Both the position numbers and the translations under genes were made by a program. Shown in pieces: positions 44,188 through 55,148 of a DNA stretch of 64,000 bases. The first letter of the stretch is position 1, and each line of letters begins with the position of its first letter. The stretch covers positions 16,244,001 to 16,308,000 of the forward strand of contig CP053148.1 in NCBI GenBank assembly GCA_014607495.2, in the 5' to 3' direction. The notes under the pieces were generated by a model. That model made no database searches. It was given only the letters and a program-made list of their open reading frames with translations, and was not told the origin of the DNA. The DNA is from Carposina sasakii (Eukaryota > Arthropoda > Insecta > Lepidoptera > Carposinidae).

Positions 44188-44607
44188 CTAGGACAACCCA
44201 TAACAGAAACTTCGGGTAATACCAAAATAACCTTGGTTTACTCCATAATATTGCATCACTACCCGTAACATATACATAGTAAAACTAGCGTGAATGAACA
44301 TTGAATTCCGAAATAATGACCCACCTTTCCACAGCGCAGTCCAGTAAAAACACAAATCTATTTGTTGCCAAGCGTAGGTACAAAGCGCGGCCGAAATAAC
44401 TGGTAAACTCTGACGCAGTATTGGATCCAACGTTGGTGCCAAATCACATGACTCAAATTTTAGACAGGTCACGAGCAACCAGACACAGGCGGAACCGCGG
44501 GCGGTGACGAGTGCAGCAAAGGATGCCATGATGCCATCACAAACACCAACCACTTGGTCTGTCACGGTTACATTAAAAATAGTTACGTTTGGCAAACGGC
44601 CGGCCAA
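44188..44607 (-). other. 139-codon open frame, not recognised
   Basis: Hydrophobic frame with stretches such as SFAALVTARGSACVWLLVTC and LPVISAALCTYAWQQIDLCF. It starts at a non-ATG codon; the first ATG is 26 codons in. A donor-like AAAG|GTGGGTC lies inside. It is longer than chance frames nearby, but no family is evident and the opposite strand is also open for about 68 codons. Confidence 0.2.
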
Positions 44608-46224
44608 AGGCCTATTTTAACAACGTGTTTGGTGTTTGACAGTGCTGTTGTAAAATTAGCAATGTGCATGCTTGTCGAGTCCGTTCTGACGTCGGGAATG
44701 TGAAGTAGACTTTTGTGATTAAAATTATAAGGTATTTAAAATTATTAAGTATTGTTTGGGAACGTTCTAATGCCAACTGTGATGGTGCACCTACTGATAC
44801 TTAATTTTAAAGTGTACCACAGGGTAGCTTTCAGGGTATCACTGCATAACTTTTTTGTCATAATTATGCATTTTTGTGGTTCATGAGTCCTCGATGTATC
44901 AAGCACCCGTAAATCGGGTGCCTCGACTACACAAGCTAGATACATTAGGGGACACCAAGTCAATTTGTAAGCTGAGGAGTGTCGAAATCGCTAACAAGCT
45001 TTTTAATTCTCCATATGCAGCAAGTCAACAATCCACGTGCAGCCTACTGCAAGCAATGCATTCGAAACTATAACGACGTTTATTGCCGTTTAATTGGCAT
45101 GTCACATTTCATTTATAGCCGCTGTCGATCTGCCAAAACACCGGCAGTGCGTCCTTCCCGCGGCTTCGCTCGCACCAATAAAATAAATCTCCAAAGAATG
45201 TGTGTCAGTCGTTCACACTTTCTGTTTTGGCCGCCTATCAGAAATATTTATTGGTATACGCTATTTTTATTTCGGCGGATTGTTTATTGGTTCATCTAGT
45301 TTGGTGCAATATAGCTGACGCTGTAATTTAATGTCTCGATTAATTAACTCGTCGTACATTGTAAGCGGCGGCGCCTCGTGTTGACACTGACCATCCAACA
45401 TTTTTCTCTAAAGATGGTCTATGGTGCAATGTTATGAACATGTTTGGAATTTATTGGAGGAGCTCATTTAATGCTGCGTTTTTAGTGTAATATATGGCCA
45501 ATATACCAACATTTGGTCGGCTTTTATCTTATTTAGAAGCATGGCAATGCAAATGTAATTTTGCATTAATGTTTGTTGTCAACCTGTAGAGTTTCCTTCA
45601 TGACCGCTATAGGACAGCACCACCGACCACACCACAACCAACCAAACCAACCAACTCTAGAGTTTATCATTATTATACGAACAATACCTTAAAAAATTTC
45701 AACTGTTTCCCGACAATTTTTGACATCGTGTATTCTTATGAAGGACCGTCAATGTGATTGCAAAGTCACCCCGGAATGCTATCGCAGCCGTACGCGTAAA
45801 CTTTTGAATGCGTAAACATTGGATGATTGTGAGATAACCTCTAGCGCTTCCACCTTACTGATAAGCTTGCAGACCAGTACTGTACAGGGTTACATCGCTC
45901 AAGGCCGCGAGATATTAGACTACTGGCCTGTGGCTTCCCGGGGAAAATCAGTGGGTTGCCGCTCGTACTCCCGAATGCACGGATCGGCTACGTTGCTGTT
46001 ATGGTGCGTATCACCGTATAGTTCAGATGGATGATGGATGACGTTCGTTACTATGTGTATGACCACATTTGCTGTTTCACTGCCTACAAAAGATGTTAGT
46101 TCCGAAATCAGGCATAGGAATTATTCCATGAAACGGATTAGCTCTACGCTGGTGCCAGGCTCATACTGCGCTTCGTAAGGGTATGTCAGCCAGGCAACTG
46201 AAGGCTTAACAGATACCGCTATGT
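44608..46224. other. Unassigned sequence
   Basis: Contains a 106-codon plus frame (44979-45299) and a 71-codon frame (45819-46034) with no motif or splice support. CCGCGGCTTCGCTCGCACC near 45160 resembles retroelement tail sequence. Confidence 0.35.
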
Positions 46225-46497
46225 TGAGTTATACTATAGTGTTTTTACTCCCAGAAAATGCATTTTCAATTTCATTACCCTCAATGTTTGCTTTCACTTG
46301 AGACTCTCCATTAGGGTTGATCAGTTATTTTAACATATTGGAGAGCTACTTTTTTAAAATCGTGTTCCTATTGTTTAAAGTCTTGTTTTAAAGCATTATC
46401 CAAGGCTAATTAAACGAACTATACTAATTCATTAATAAAACTGTAGTAACTGAGAACATTTTGGAATTTTCAGTGGTTTTCGTTTGAGAATCATGGC
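46225..46497 (+). repeat. Family F repeat, copy 4
   Basis: GGGTTGATCAGTTATTTTAA, GGCTAATTAAACGAACTATA and GAGAATCATGGCATAATAGG. Confidence 0.6.
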
Positions 46498-46814
46498 ATA
46501 ATAGGTATAAGGCCAATTTGATTTTTTTTTTATATTACAAATTTCGGAATTCACCTATTTCTAATTTACAACTTTACGTAGTTAGTGCATGCTATAGCAG
46601 AAGTGGTGAACCTGAACTCAGAGTTAACAAGAAGGGCGTGTTAAGCCTCTAGTAAGTAAACTTATACATTGCGCTTGTTAGTAAAGAGGTAAACAAACAG
46701 TAATGGATGACAAACTCCACAATGTTGACATATCGTAATCAACACCAAGTTAATAACGATTATCGTAATCCAATTTGTGGTACAGATACTGTAGTGACTG
46801 TACTAATGCAGGGC

Positions 46815-47185
46815 TTTGTTAGGAAATATCAGCTGCATCTCCTTCCGTACAAGTCCTAAAAATCAGCGCCGGCCCGAAGTAAATTTTAGAACGGAGCGAG
46901 ATCCAATTATGGCGCCTCTCCTGTTTGCTCCTAATAATATATACCTATATCTTTACAATTTAAGCGTCCTCTAGGATTTGACGCCTGGAGCGACTGCTCC
47001 GTTCGCCGTATGGGCGGGCCGGCCCTGAGTCGAATTAGAAACAAGACGGAAATCTCTCTCAGCTAGCAACATGTCACTGATCTTTTAAATCGGTCCCCGT
47101 TATGCTAAACGTGTCTGTGAAATCTCCTTTATGATCCTGCAGTTCTGACTACCCCATTTTGGGGTATTGTGTATAAAAGTAAGTA
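46815..47185 (+). repeat. Family E copy split by a hAT-like MITE
   Basis: Left part up to GTACAAGTCCTAAAAAT (46863) and right part from AGCTAGCAACATGTCACTGA to GACTACCCCATTTTGGGGTA belong to family E. The 174-bp element between is separate. Confidence 0.7.
46864..47037. mobile_element. hAT-like MITE with CAGGGCCGGCCCG ends
   Basis: Left end CAGCGCCGGCCCGAAG and right end CGGGCCGGCCCTG are inverted with one change. CAGNGCCGGCCC is a typical hAT-type end. The flanking 8-mers share only their last bases, so the duplication has decayed or the boundary is slightly off. Confidence 0.65.
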
Positions 47186-47512
47186 TGTAATGATTTACTT
47201 TCATTACCATAATTAATATTATTAGACCATATTTTTTTATTACGATAGTTTAGCGTATTGTATGTAAATTTATCAACAAGGTAGATCATCATTAACTCAT
47301 TGGTAAATACTAAAATACTCATGGAAGTATTTCGAAATTAAGCATAATGAATTCATTCATAAAATAAAATGTATTCGATACGTTTGGTGCCAAGTTTGAG
47401 TCCGTGCTGTTGCAAAATATTTCATAACACTCATAACAAACATTTTTCAGTTGGCAACTAAATTTCTGCAGCAACCAATTATGACACTTTTATTAGCAAA
47501 CAATAAAAAAAT
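47186..47512. other. Unassigned AT-rich sequence
   Basis: Nothing recognised. Confidence 0.3.
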
Positions 47513-47825
47513 CTTCACTATGGGTGTGTCCACCACCGGGCCCTACACCCTCCACTGACTCTCGGATCTGATAATTCATAACTGCGAAAACAGGCACTTG
47601 CACTAACTACAATCGCCACGAGAAACCAGACCCGAGCATCTAGCATGCAAGATAATACATTGCACTATTCCATAATCAAAAACTAGATTAATAATCTACA
47701 TATGTTTCGCCAACAACCGTGGCATCCTCAGGATTATAGAAATTAGTAAACCACTAATTATTATGAAACTCTAAACTAATTATTAGTGAATGTTTGAACT
47801 TACGAATTGTAACGCTTAATACAAC
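47513..47825 (-). mobile_element. Second copy of the TTCACTATGGGTG MITE
   Basis: CTTCACTATGGGTGTGTCCA, TCTCGGATCTGATAATTCAT and GAATTGTAACGCTTAATACA match 2914-3216 reversed. The inner right end differs: an AATTATTAGTGAATG piece replaces the expected GGGTGCGCCC end, and sequence beyond the ends is shared too. The repeat unit is therefore larger than the inverted-end element alone. Confidence 0.7.
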
Positions 47826-48143
47826 ATCATTAATAAAAAAATCATAAGTTCCGGTAAGGCTACTTGTACACGAGTCAACCGCTATTGCATCTCCAATACA
47901 TGATTCGCAATTTAAGGCGCACCTCACACGGGGCAATTATCATCATCGTGATCGACCAATCTACTGCTGATTAGCTGATCTGACCATAGATCAGGCAGAG
48001 TATTTATTATGGAATAAATCTCGTGTTAGGTAAGTAAGATCATATTCATCACAGAAGCCATTTAGAGTAAGATACATTCCACATACATTACCTAGGTAGT
48101 TAATTAGCAAAAAATCATCACCACATCACCATTACATTTTCAG
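47826..48143. other. Unassigned, with a weak exon-like stretch
   Basis: At 47999-48029 a 31-nt open stretch (SIYYGINLVL) ends at TTAG|GTAAGT. The acceptor before it is poor. Recorded as a weak candidate only. Confidence 0.2.
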
Positions 48144-48166
48144 ATCAAATAGTTTTTGATTCAGGA
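48144..48166 (+). CDS. Candidate 23-nt microexon
   Basis: Strong splice signals on both sides: CCATTACATTTTCAG before and GGA|GTAAGTAG after. One frame is open and reads QIVFDSG after two bases of a split codon. Entry phase fits the exit of 18490-18533 and exit phase (0) fits the terminal exon at 50751. At 23 nt, chance pairing of splice motifs is a real alternative. Confidence 0.25.
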
Positions 48167-48817
48167 GTAAGTAGAACTGGAAAATTACCTGAAACAATAT
48201 ATAATAATAATTAAAATATTAACATGATTAAGCTTAACGTATTTCACGAGATTATTTTAACATATCCAAACAAGACATCGAACTAGGATTACTTGAATGA
48301 AAATTCACAATGTAAGCATAAAAAATAAATATCCAGAACCCATGATCACGCACACTTTTGAAGCAACTCAAATTGACCTACTAAAAATAGAAGTAGAAGG
48401 GTTGATTCCTGGATAGGTCACACGTTCCACGAGAATACTATTGCGAAACTATTTACCTATACATTGTGTAAGCAGTAAAGATTGACATCTCGCTTACATG
48501 ATGGAAAAAAATGTGCCATAAAGGCAGTTTTCAATTCCGAAAACATTCACGTGGAACGAATAGATATTGTAATTTAATATTTAAACCCTTTGATATTACA
48601 TCAGGTCCTTTCCTCCATAGAAACAATTCGAATTCCCAAATGCGTACATACAACAATGTTGTTCCTATAAGCCGAGCTAAAGAAATAACAACAATCGTTT
48701 TAAATTCTGTTCGCTGGAAATTATATTAAATTGAATATTATATTATCAAAATATGAAGAAATACCGTAAATTGAATAGCTTATATTTTTTAACCTGCGCC
48801 TGATGATAGGAATCCTA
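48167..48817. other. Unassigned sequence
   Basis: A 72-codon frame at 48511-48729 has no motif. Nothing else recognised. Confidence 0.3.
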
Positions 48818-48992
48818 TCCTGCTAATATTATAAACGCGAAAGTTTGTGAGGATGAATGTATGTAAAAGGATGTTTGTTGCTCTTTCTCGCAAAAAATAA
48901 ATATTAGAATAACACAAAGGCTACAATTTATCCCGGGAAAATATTTTTATTCCGGATAATTTCGACATTTCGTTTTTTCTGCAGTCCACTAG
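48818..48992 (+). mobile_element. Lep1-type Helitron lacking the 3' hairpin
   Basis: Starts TCCTGCTAATATTATAAACG and ends TCTGCAGTCCACTAG before T: the CGGACGAAGTCGCGGGCG hairpin is cleanly missing while the CTAGT end remains. Confidence 0.75.
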
Positions 48993-49119
48993 TTTCAAAT
49001 AAATCGATATGATTCCTATTAAATTATTTAGGGAAATATTCTCTTAATTTTATAATCGGACGATTGGTCAGTATAATATAGGTAAATAAGTCTGGCGAGG
49101 AAATATTAATAAACAGAAT

Positions 49120-49194
49120 ATGAACGAAAACAAAAAAGAAACTTCATCAGTTAGTTTAACTTTTATTATTCTAATCTTCCTTATGAGATGCTCA
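49120..49194 (+). CDS. Exon 1 of a candidate small secreted-peptide gene
   Basis: ATG at 49120 opens 25 codons ending at a near-ideal donor, CTCA|GTAAGTATA. The peptide starts MNENKKETSS and continues VSLTFIILIFLMRCS: a charged start, a 12-residue hydrophobic core and a small polar end, the layout of a signal peptide or signal anchor. A stop (TAA) lies 13 codons upstream in frame and this is the only ATG after it. The exon ends in phase 0, matching 50751-50873. Read through without splicing, it stops three codons later. The gene is not recognised. Confidence 0.4.
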
Positions 49195-49650
49195 GTAAGT
49201 ATATAACCTGATCTGAATAATAATAAGGTTTTGTTCTAATTTATGGGGAAGTTTGGATTTGTTATATTTATAAGTACATAGAAATATCATGTACATAATA
49301 TGTACAGGGAATTTGTTGTGTAAACTAGTATACCTATAGTTTAATTTCTACATTATTTTGTTGAGTTAACTCACCTTTTAACATTAGTAGTTCTTAAAAT
49401 AACTTAGGGGTAACAAAATAGATGGACGTGCAGAACCTTAGAGAATTTGTCAACGATTTGATACCTCAGGGTAATCTTCCACAGGAACCAATGCTCCAAA
49501 TTGATTGAATTGAAGTTCTAAGTATTGAAAATTACCCAGGAGAGATAATTTCGGACTCTTTCAGGTTTTAATAATTTTAGAGATGTTTAAGCAGAACTCG
49601 GCTAGGATATGAGTGGTTACATACATACATACATACAATCTGCCCCCGCA

Positions 49651-49825
49651 TTGGCTATCTTTTTTGACAGTTCATAGTCATGATCACTCATTGAAACTTA
49701 TTGAACTGGAAGTGACATGTATGTGTATGTTGCCAAAAATTTTTTCAGATAAGGCATTATGCCACTTCCAGTTGTTAAGTTTCAATCGAGTGATGATCAC
49801 TAGAACTGTCAAAAAAGATAGCCAA
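49651..49825. mobile_element. 175-bp foldback MITE
   Basis: Left TTGGCTATCTTTTTTGACAG and right CTGTCAAAAAAGATAGCCAA are perfect inverted ends. Pairing continues with CACTCATTGAAACTT and AACTGGAAGTG. The overlapping frames on the two strands both read WLSFLTV because of the symmetry; neither is a gene. Confidence 0.85.
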
Positions 49826-49978
49826 TAGGCCTGCTGGTCTGGGTACTTCAGACCGGAACATGGGTAAGTCAGGATCAACAGAGGCAACCAGAGAAATGCA
49901 AAAACCATAACAGACCGATGGTGCCAAGGTATACTTAATCTTAGTAGTAACTAGAACTGACAGATTGTGAACTATGAA

Positions 49979-50220
49979 TCTTACTAATATTATAAACGCG
50001 AAAGTTTGTGAGTATGGATGGATAGATGGATGGATGTTTGTTACTCTTTCACGTAAAAACGGCTAGTGCAATTTTAATAAAATTTGGTATAGAATTAGCT
50101 GACACCTTGGTGTAACACATAGGCTACTTTTTATCCCGGGAAAATATTTTTATCCTGGATAATTTTGACATTTTGTTTTTTTCTGCAGTCCACGCGGACG
50201 AAGTCGCGGGCGTCCACTAG
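49979..50220 (+). mobile_element. Lep1-type Helitron, best-preserved copy
   Basis: Starts TCTTACTAATATTATAAACG and ends GCGGACGAAGTCGCGGGCGT then CCACTAG before T. An inner tetranucleotide ATGG repeat lies at 50014-50033. Confidence 0.85.
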
Positions 50221-50230
50221 TAGTGAATAT

Positions 50231-50272
50231 GCGCTTAGATTGCCCAGTGGATTAGATTGGAGTAGGCCATTT
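50231..50272 (-). repeat. Scrap of the CCACTCTAATCCACTGG foldback
   Basis: GCCCAGTGGATTAGATTGGA and GTAGGCCA match part of 57746-57908 reversed. Confidence 0.5.
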
Positions 50273-50750
50273 TTTGTATAGGCGAGAAGTTACCATGCCG
50301 ATACGTTGTTTGACATTGCACCGTTGATTACCAATTAGCTTGACCAGTGTTGATCACGAATACAGAAATGCCAGAAATGTGCATGAAAACATGAATGACC
50401 GTGTTGTAAAAACATGCCATGCCGGCTTAGTTATTACGATTATATCATGCCGGCATGACTTTACACGAACTCTTATAAATATTATACTTTCTTATAAATG
50501 CACGACTTGTATAAGCATATTTAACATTGAGTAATAAACTTTTCGTTGAAACCTAATTTGTAGCAGTCCCCTGGCGGAGAGCTATTATAACAATTTCAGT
50601 GGCTGCATTGCCACATTTGTTGTGGTTTCTTTTTTTTTGAGATTTTTTTTTTTGTAAATTATGTATGGCAGGTATGTACTCTTCCTAGCATATATTTTTA
50701 ATTCTACATAGGTATTTGGTTTACATAACGAATTATTAACTGTTTTACAG

Positions 50751-50873
50751 GGTCTGCGAAATGAAGAGGAACTCTTAGAGCAGGATGATTTCCATTACCG
50801 AAGAAATTTAGAGCTAGAAGTCGCATCCTTTCGTTCAGAAAGAGCCCATTCAGCTAACCGTATTATGCTGTAA
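50751..50873 (+). CDS. Terminal exon of the candidate small secreted peptide
   Basis: After a good acceptor (TTATTAACTGTTTTACAG) a 40-codon frame runs to TAA at 50871-50873. The peptide reads GLRNEEELLEQDDFHY, a dibasic RR, then NLELEVASFRSERAHSANRI and ML. It is highly charged, has no cysteine, and shows balanced codon use unlike chance AT-rich frames. An acidic part, an RR site and a C-terminal part would fit a processed propeptide, but a short membrane protein is also possible. Phase 0 entry fits both 49120-49194 and 48144-48166. No known neuropeptide motif is seen and no C-terminal Gly for amidation. Confidence 0.5.
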   Translation, partial: GLRNEEELLEQDDFHYRRNLELEVASFRSERAHSANRIML

Positions 50874-52498
50874 TTAAAACTGATCATAATAGCATAGTCT
50901 ACGTAAAAAGATCATATTCCACGCGACATTACTAATTGGGGAATTTGCTTATTTCCTTTATTTCCGCCAGTTCTGGGCATAATATACTGATAACCTGTGA
51001 CCGCGCTATTAATTTCCTATCGTTGATACAGTTTCGATTCGTACGTTGTTTACGTCGTGAGTGGAACGTGCGAATGCCAAATTTGCTTGTCAAGGTTATA
51101 CGGCAGATAATATCGTCTTATTTGGATGTAAATGCAACTAAATTGGCTAATTTCCTTTAAACACGTAATTGTATAGTTTTCGTGCCACCCCATTTTGGGA
51201 AAATGTTAAATTTTTACATTTTAAATTCACATAACTGTAGTGGTAAACTAAGACGAAAACAACCCCGTAACTAGGATCGAATGTATCCTACGGTTACGCG
51301 AACGAAGTTGCAGGCGTTTACTAGTTTGCATAGTTTTTGTATCCTCAGTATCACGTGTCTAATTCGAAACGAATTAGAAAAGAAATCTGTTCGTAGCTAA
51401 CCGTGTGTTCAGAATTGCCGCTAACCTTAAATAGCCCACCGTTGCCCACCGATAGCTTAGGTAGACTACGCAGTTCTCTAGCAAGCGTTTTTAACAGCGA
51501 GGCATTACGATATTGTCAAATTTATTTACCATAATTAAACCAAAGTCCATAAGCAAAAACGTGATGTGTTGTGCACATTTCTTATCGGGTTAAATTTTGA
51601 CAAGGTTCAAAGCCAAAGAGAGATGTTCAAAATGTCTGAAATGCTCAGTCGAAAGGATACCACTAAACCAGAACGAAACCAAATTTTAATCTATAACAAA
51701 AAGAGATTTGTTTTTGATTTCTTATAAAATATTTTAAAATTGGCCTGTGTTCTTCCTCCATGCTACGGGCAGAATGAGGAAATTCATTATAGACCAGTAT
51801 TTAGACCAACCGCTGTCATCGTGCTGACTTTAGGATTAAGTAGGCTTGGTACAATCTTCTTAAAAACCAAATAATAAACCAAACTACTAACCAAATTAAA
51901 AAACAAACCAAGATATAGCAGAAAATAGATTTCGTCGCTTAATAGTCTTTGCAACATGGTTTTATTTTATATAAGTTAAATAATAAAGCAGCTTAGATAT
52001 CATCTTGTAGTATTAAAGTCTCATTATCAGATCGTCATTTTCATCCTCATGCCCTGTTTCTATTCATTTGATATCGCCGGCGCAACGTGTCTTCTTCATC
52101 CATTTATCCCTATTATCCATCATCTCCTAGTACACGCATATCCTCAGATAAATACGAGTACAAATTAATCCGGGTATCTTTCTCTTATAAATTAGTTGAT
52201 CACCTGAATTTCTCATTCACAAATCCCATTCATCTGCTCAAATCCTATTGATTTAAATATGAGAAGTCAAATTAGAACAGATCGAAATAGATTTATGGCT
52301 TCGGTGCCCTTTCCGAAGTGAAAATGATAGCCAGCTTGTGCCAGACAGGCAGACACGCGGGAGACACTGGGACACGTATATTCTCGGGTTTATTTGATAC
52401 TCAAACCTAATGACAGTTTACCGGGAACGTATTTTTTATTTAGAGGATCGTTAGCGAAGTGTCCCTTGCACACTATATACGAATGAAATTTTGACTCT
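50874..52498. other. Unassigned, with one Helitron scrap
   Basis: 51281-51325 holds a worn Lep1-type 3' end (GCGAACGAAGTTGCAGGCGT, TTACTAG before T). A 74-codon frame at 50936-51160 has no support. The first part would be 3' UTR if the exon at 50751 is real; ATTAAA overlaps its stop. Confidence 0.35.
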
Positions 52499-52774
52499 TT
52501 GAAATTGACAATACAGTCTGGGAGTCCGGATTTCTCATCCGCCTACGTTTTCGTTCATTTGTTCTTCTATTGTATAGTTACCTTGTCAGTCTACTTTCAG
52601 TACTTGAAAGAAGAAAAATTCACCTTTCAAGTTCTAGTAGTTTGGAGGTTTGTCATATCAAACAGGGAAATTTGTTGCATCAAAATTAGTTCAGTACCAG
52701 GAAATGTCCCTAAAGCAATATCGAAGTGGACTATAAGTTCAATAACTTTGATCATGTTTCGTACTGAGTTATGA
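52499..52774 (+). other. 91-codon hydrophobic frame, not recognised
   Basis: Has a membrane-like stretch VHLFFYCIVTLSVYFQYL and starts at a non-ATG codon. No splice or family evidence, so a chance frame is as likely as an exon. Confidence 0.15.
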
Positions 52775-52837
52775 CTACTTTTGGGCTTCAAACTTGGAAG
52801 ATGGCAATCGAATGATTATCTATTTACTATAACCTAA

Positions 52838-53268
52838 TTGACTAAAGACTATTTCACATTTCTCATAATAAATAATCGCCTCATAAAAAAAACTGCTGTT
52901 TATTACCTCGAACTGCCTCGAAGATTAGATTTTAAGGAAATTCTCTGTGTTTATAATGATTGGGTTCGACAAAAGGCCCAACACCGAAAGTTGGGCCTGT
53001 TAGGCGCTAAAATCGAGACTTAGCTACCTAAGGCCAGCAACGTATAAAACTCTAATAGGTGATTCAGGCCATTATCCCGGCCAGTAACTGGGAAGTAATT
53101 GCCTATACTTCACATAATGCCAAGTCTCAAAATAGTATTTTTATATTTAGAGGAGGAGCTAAAAAAAAACCACGATGGCTTCAAGATGTAACCGAGCAAT
53201 TCAGTCACGGCAACAGTAAAGCAAGGAAGCGTGGTCCTGCTACTCCCGAAGGAATGCAATGGAAATAA
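52838..53268 (+). other. Two successive frames around a 9-bp perfect stem
   Basis: Frame 1 (52838-53023) includes DFKEILCVYNDWVRQKAQHR; frame 2 (53059-53268, other phase) includes GGAKKKPRWLQDVTEQFSHG and ends GPATPEGMQWK. Neither has an ATG start. AGGCCCAAC at 52974-52982 pairs perfectly with GTTGGGCCT at 52990-52998. Basic, protein-like composition suggests a decayed coding sequence of an unknown element. Confidence 0.25.
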
Positions 53269-53344
53269 ATGGGACTGGCCGAGGCGGGATGTCAGTCGAC
53301 GCGGAAGCAATCGCTCTATTCTTAGGCTGCAGGACGGCGACTTT

Positions 53345-53930
53345 GTAAAAATAAAGTAGTCTATCTCAGTATTCTAAAAAACTATGCTGTAGACCGGTTA
53401 GCTTGTGCTTGAATTGCGCGCTTAGACAATGTCGAATATTTTATACATTTTCTCCAATAGCAAGCCTTGGTTTAGCACGTGTGTTAGATGCCGTGATTAA
53501 TCTAAACTAATCTATAAATTGCATAGAATATGTTACGATAGCGAACTCTATTAGCCTCGAAAGATAATCGTTTAAAAAAGCTATGGTTTAAAATTAAGAT
53601 ACGGCAGCCGTGGATAAGGAAGATGAAACGAGACTGACAAGAAATGTTGAAATTACGAGCATGGCGAGGTATTGTTTACGGGATAGAATCAGGACTTGGT
53701 ACGCTAATAAGGGTACAAATTATTACACACTAGTGGCCCGTCCTCGCTTTGCTTCGGTACATATCAGTACATACCTACAAATTCATATATACACCGGTTT
53801 TCGTAAAAAAAATTGAATTTACGTTTGTCCCCTTTCCGTAGAAATTTCGGGAAACTCTATAGCCTTCATTCATTTCACATCGGTGAAAGAATTTTTTAAA
53901 TCGGCGCAATAGTTTTTGAGTTTATTCATT
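53345..53930. other. Unassigned, with a retroelement-like tail
   Basis: From 53730, TAGTGGCCCGTCCTCGCTTT and AAATCGGCGCAATAGTTTTT look like a retroelement 3' end leading to the CA repeat. Confidence 0.4.
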
Positions 53931-53931
53931 A

Positions 53932-53963
<32 letters not shown>
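53931..53963. repeat. CA microsatellite
   Basis: About 16 CA units with one interruption. A CATA repeat follows at 53991-54009. Confidence 0.9.
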
Positions 53964-53965
<2 letters not shown>

Positions 53966-54009
53966 TACAAATCTTTCCTCTTCATTATATTACATACATA
54001 CATACATAT

Positions 54010-54045
54010 AATCACGCCTTTATCCCTTACGGGGTAGGCAGAGCT
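54010..54045 (-). repeat. Family I end fragment
   Basis: AATCACGCCTTTATCCCTTA CGGGGTAGGCAGAG, the tail end of family I reversed, preceded by a CATA run as in the other copies. Confidence 0.6.
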
Positions 54046-55140
54046 CCAATATTATATAATATTAGTATAGATATATCACAGAACGACAATTCGAAAAATC
54101 CTAATATAAAGTCACTTCGGTTTTAGAGATTATTATATGTTTTATCAAAGTAGGACGGTGTTTCTATATGCTTTATATTTGCAAAAACGAGTTGTACTCG
54201 TAGATAGTGTTTACAAAGTTATACACTTAATCTATCAGCCAGAATGCACTTTACGGTGATGTAGAACAGGAAGACCGGTCACAATTAGTTCTGCAGGATT
54301 TAGTGAAAACAAGGCAGCGTGTTACTGACTGAACAGTCAACTTGTAAAATAAAGTAAATGTGTTCATAACAGCCAAGCAAATATTGATATGGAGACTTCA
54401 GACCATGAAGAAGAAATAAAAGAGGAGCAGCGGCTAAGTATATTTTCATACAAAAGAGCGGGGGTGAAGTATGGGACGAGGGGAGCATCCTAACACTGTA
54501 GCCCTGCCCATTTACAAAACCACCTTGTAGTAACTAGCCAAACTACTTGCATAAGCGTGTGGTTACAGTTACTGCGTTACACACACTGGCCCTGAAGGTC
54601 CACCCCTATCATGACGTTATGGCCTCACGATTGCCACACGACTCAGTTCATAGTCCCACCTCCTCTTTTATACCTTCTCTATGCTTCAGACCATAATTCT
54701 GAGTCAAAACCACTGAAAATTTCTGCAGGAAAATTCCGAAATTTCCCGACATTTTTTTTTATTTTTACAGGAAAAAATAGCATATTTCTTATTCTGTATA
54801 CTCACATTAACCAACCCTGGGTATATTCTAAAAAATAAAAAAGGATTTATCAGCTGATTGCTAAAATAGTGGCCCCGTTGTACATCATCCTAGGAAACTA
54901 AAGCAAACTAAAATAATAACGCTACTTATTTCAAAAGTAGTCTACATATATCACACAATTTAAAAGCCTCGATATTTATAAAATGTTCTACCTTATTATT
55001 GACACTTTTCGATAAAAATGCTGCCGGCATAAGATATTTAGGTATCGGAATGAGGCTTATTTCCAGTACATCAGTTATCGATGAGAGTATATCGGTGCTC
55101 GCAATAAATCGGTGCTGTTTGGAACGAGACACGCCGTGAC
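54046..55140. other. Mostly unassigned
   Basis: 54355-54410 holds a reversed family F scrap (AGCAAATATTGATATGGAGA). The rest shows no gene. Confidence 0.3.
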
Positions 55141-55148
55141 AGCGTGCC

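Larger units (their letters stand above)
49195..50750 (+). other. Presumed intron of the small-peptide gene, with insertions
   Basis: Begins GTAAGTATA and ends TTATTAACTGTTTTACAG. It holds a foldback MITE (49651-49825) and a Helitron (49979-50220), as common for lepidopteran introns. It depends on the two exon calls being right. Confidence 0.35.

Noticed and set aside
47999..48029. 31-nt exon ending at GTAAGT
   Set aside because: The acceptor side is poor; kept only as a weak note.
49613..49908. Frames on both strands reading WLSFLTV
   Set aside because: The shared peptide is due to the foldback MITE symmetry.
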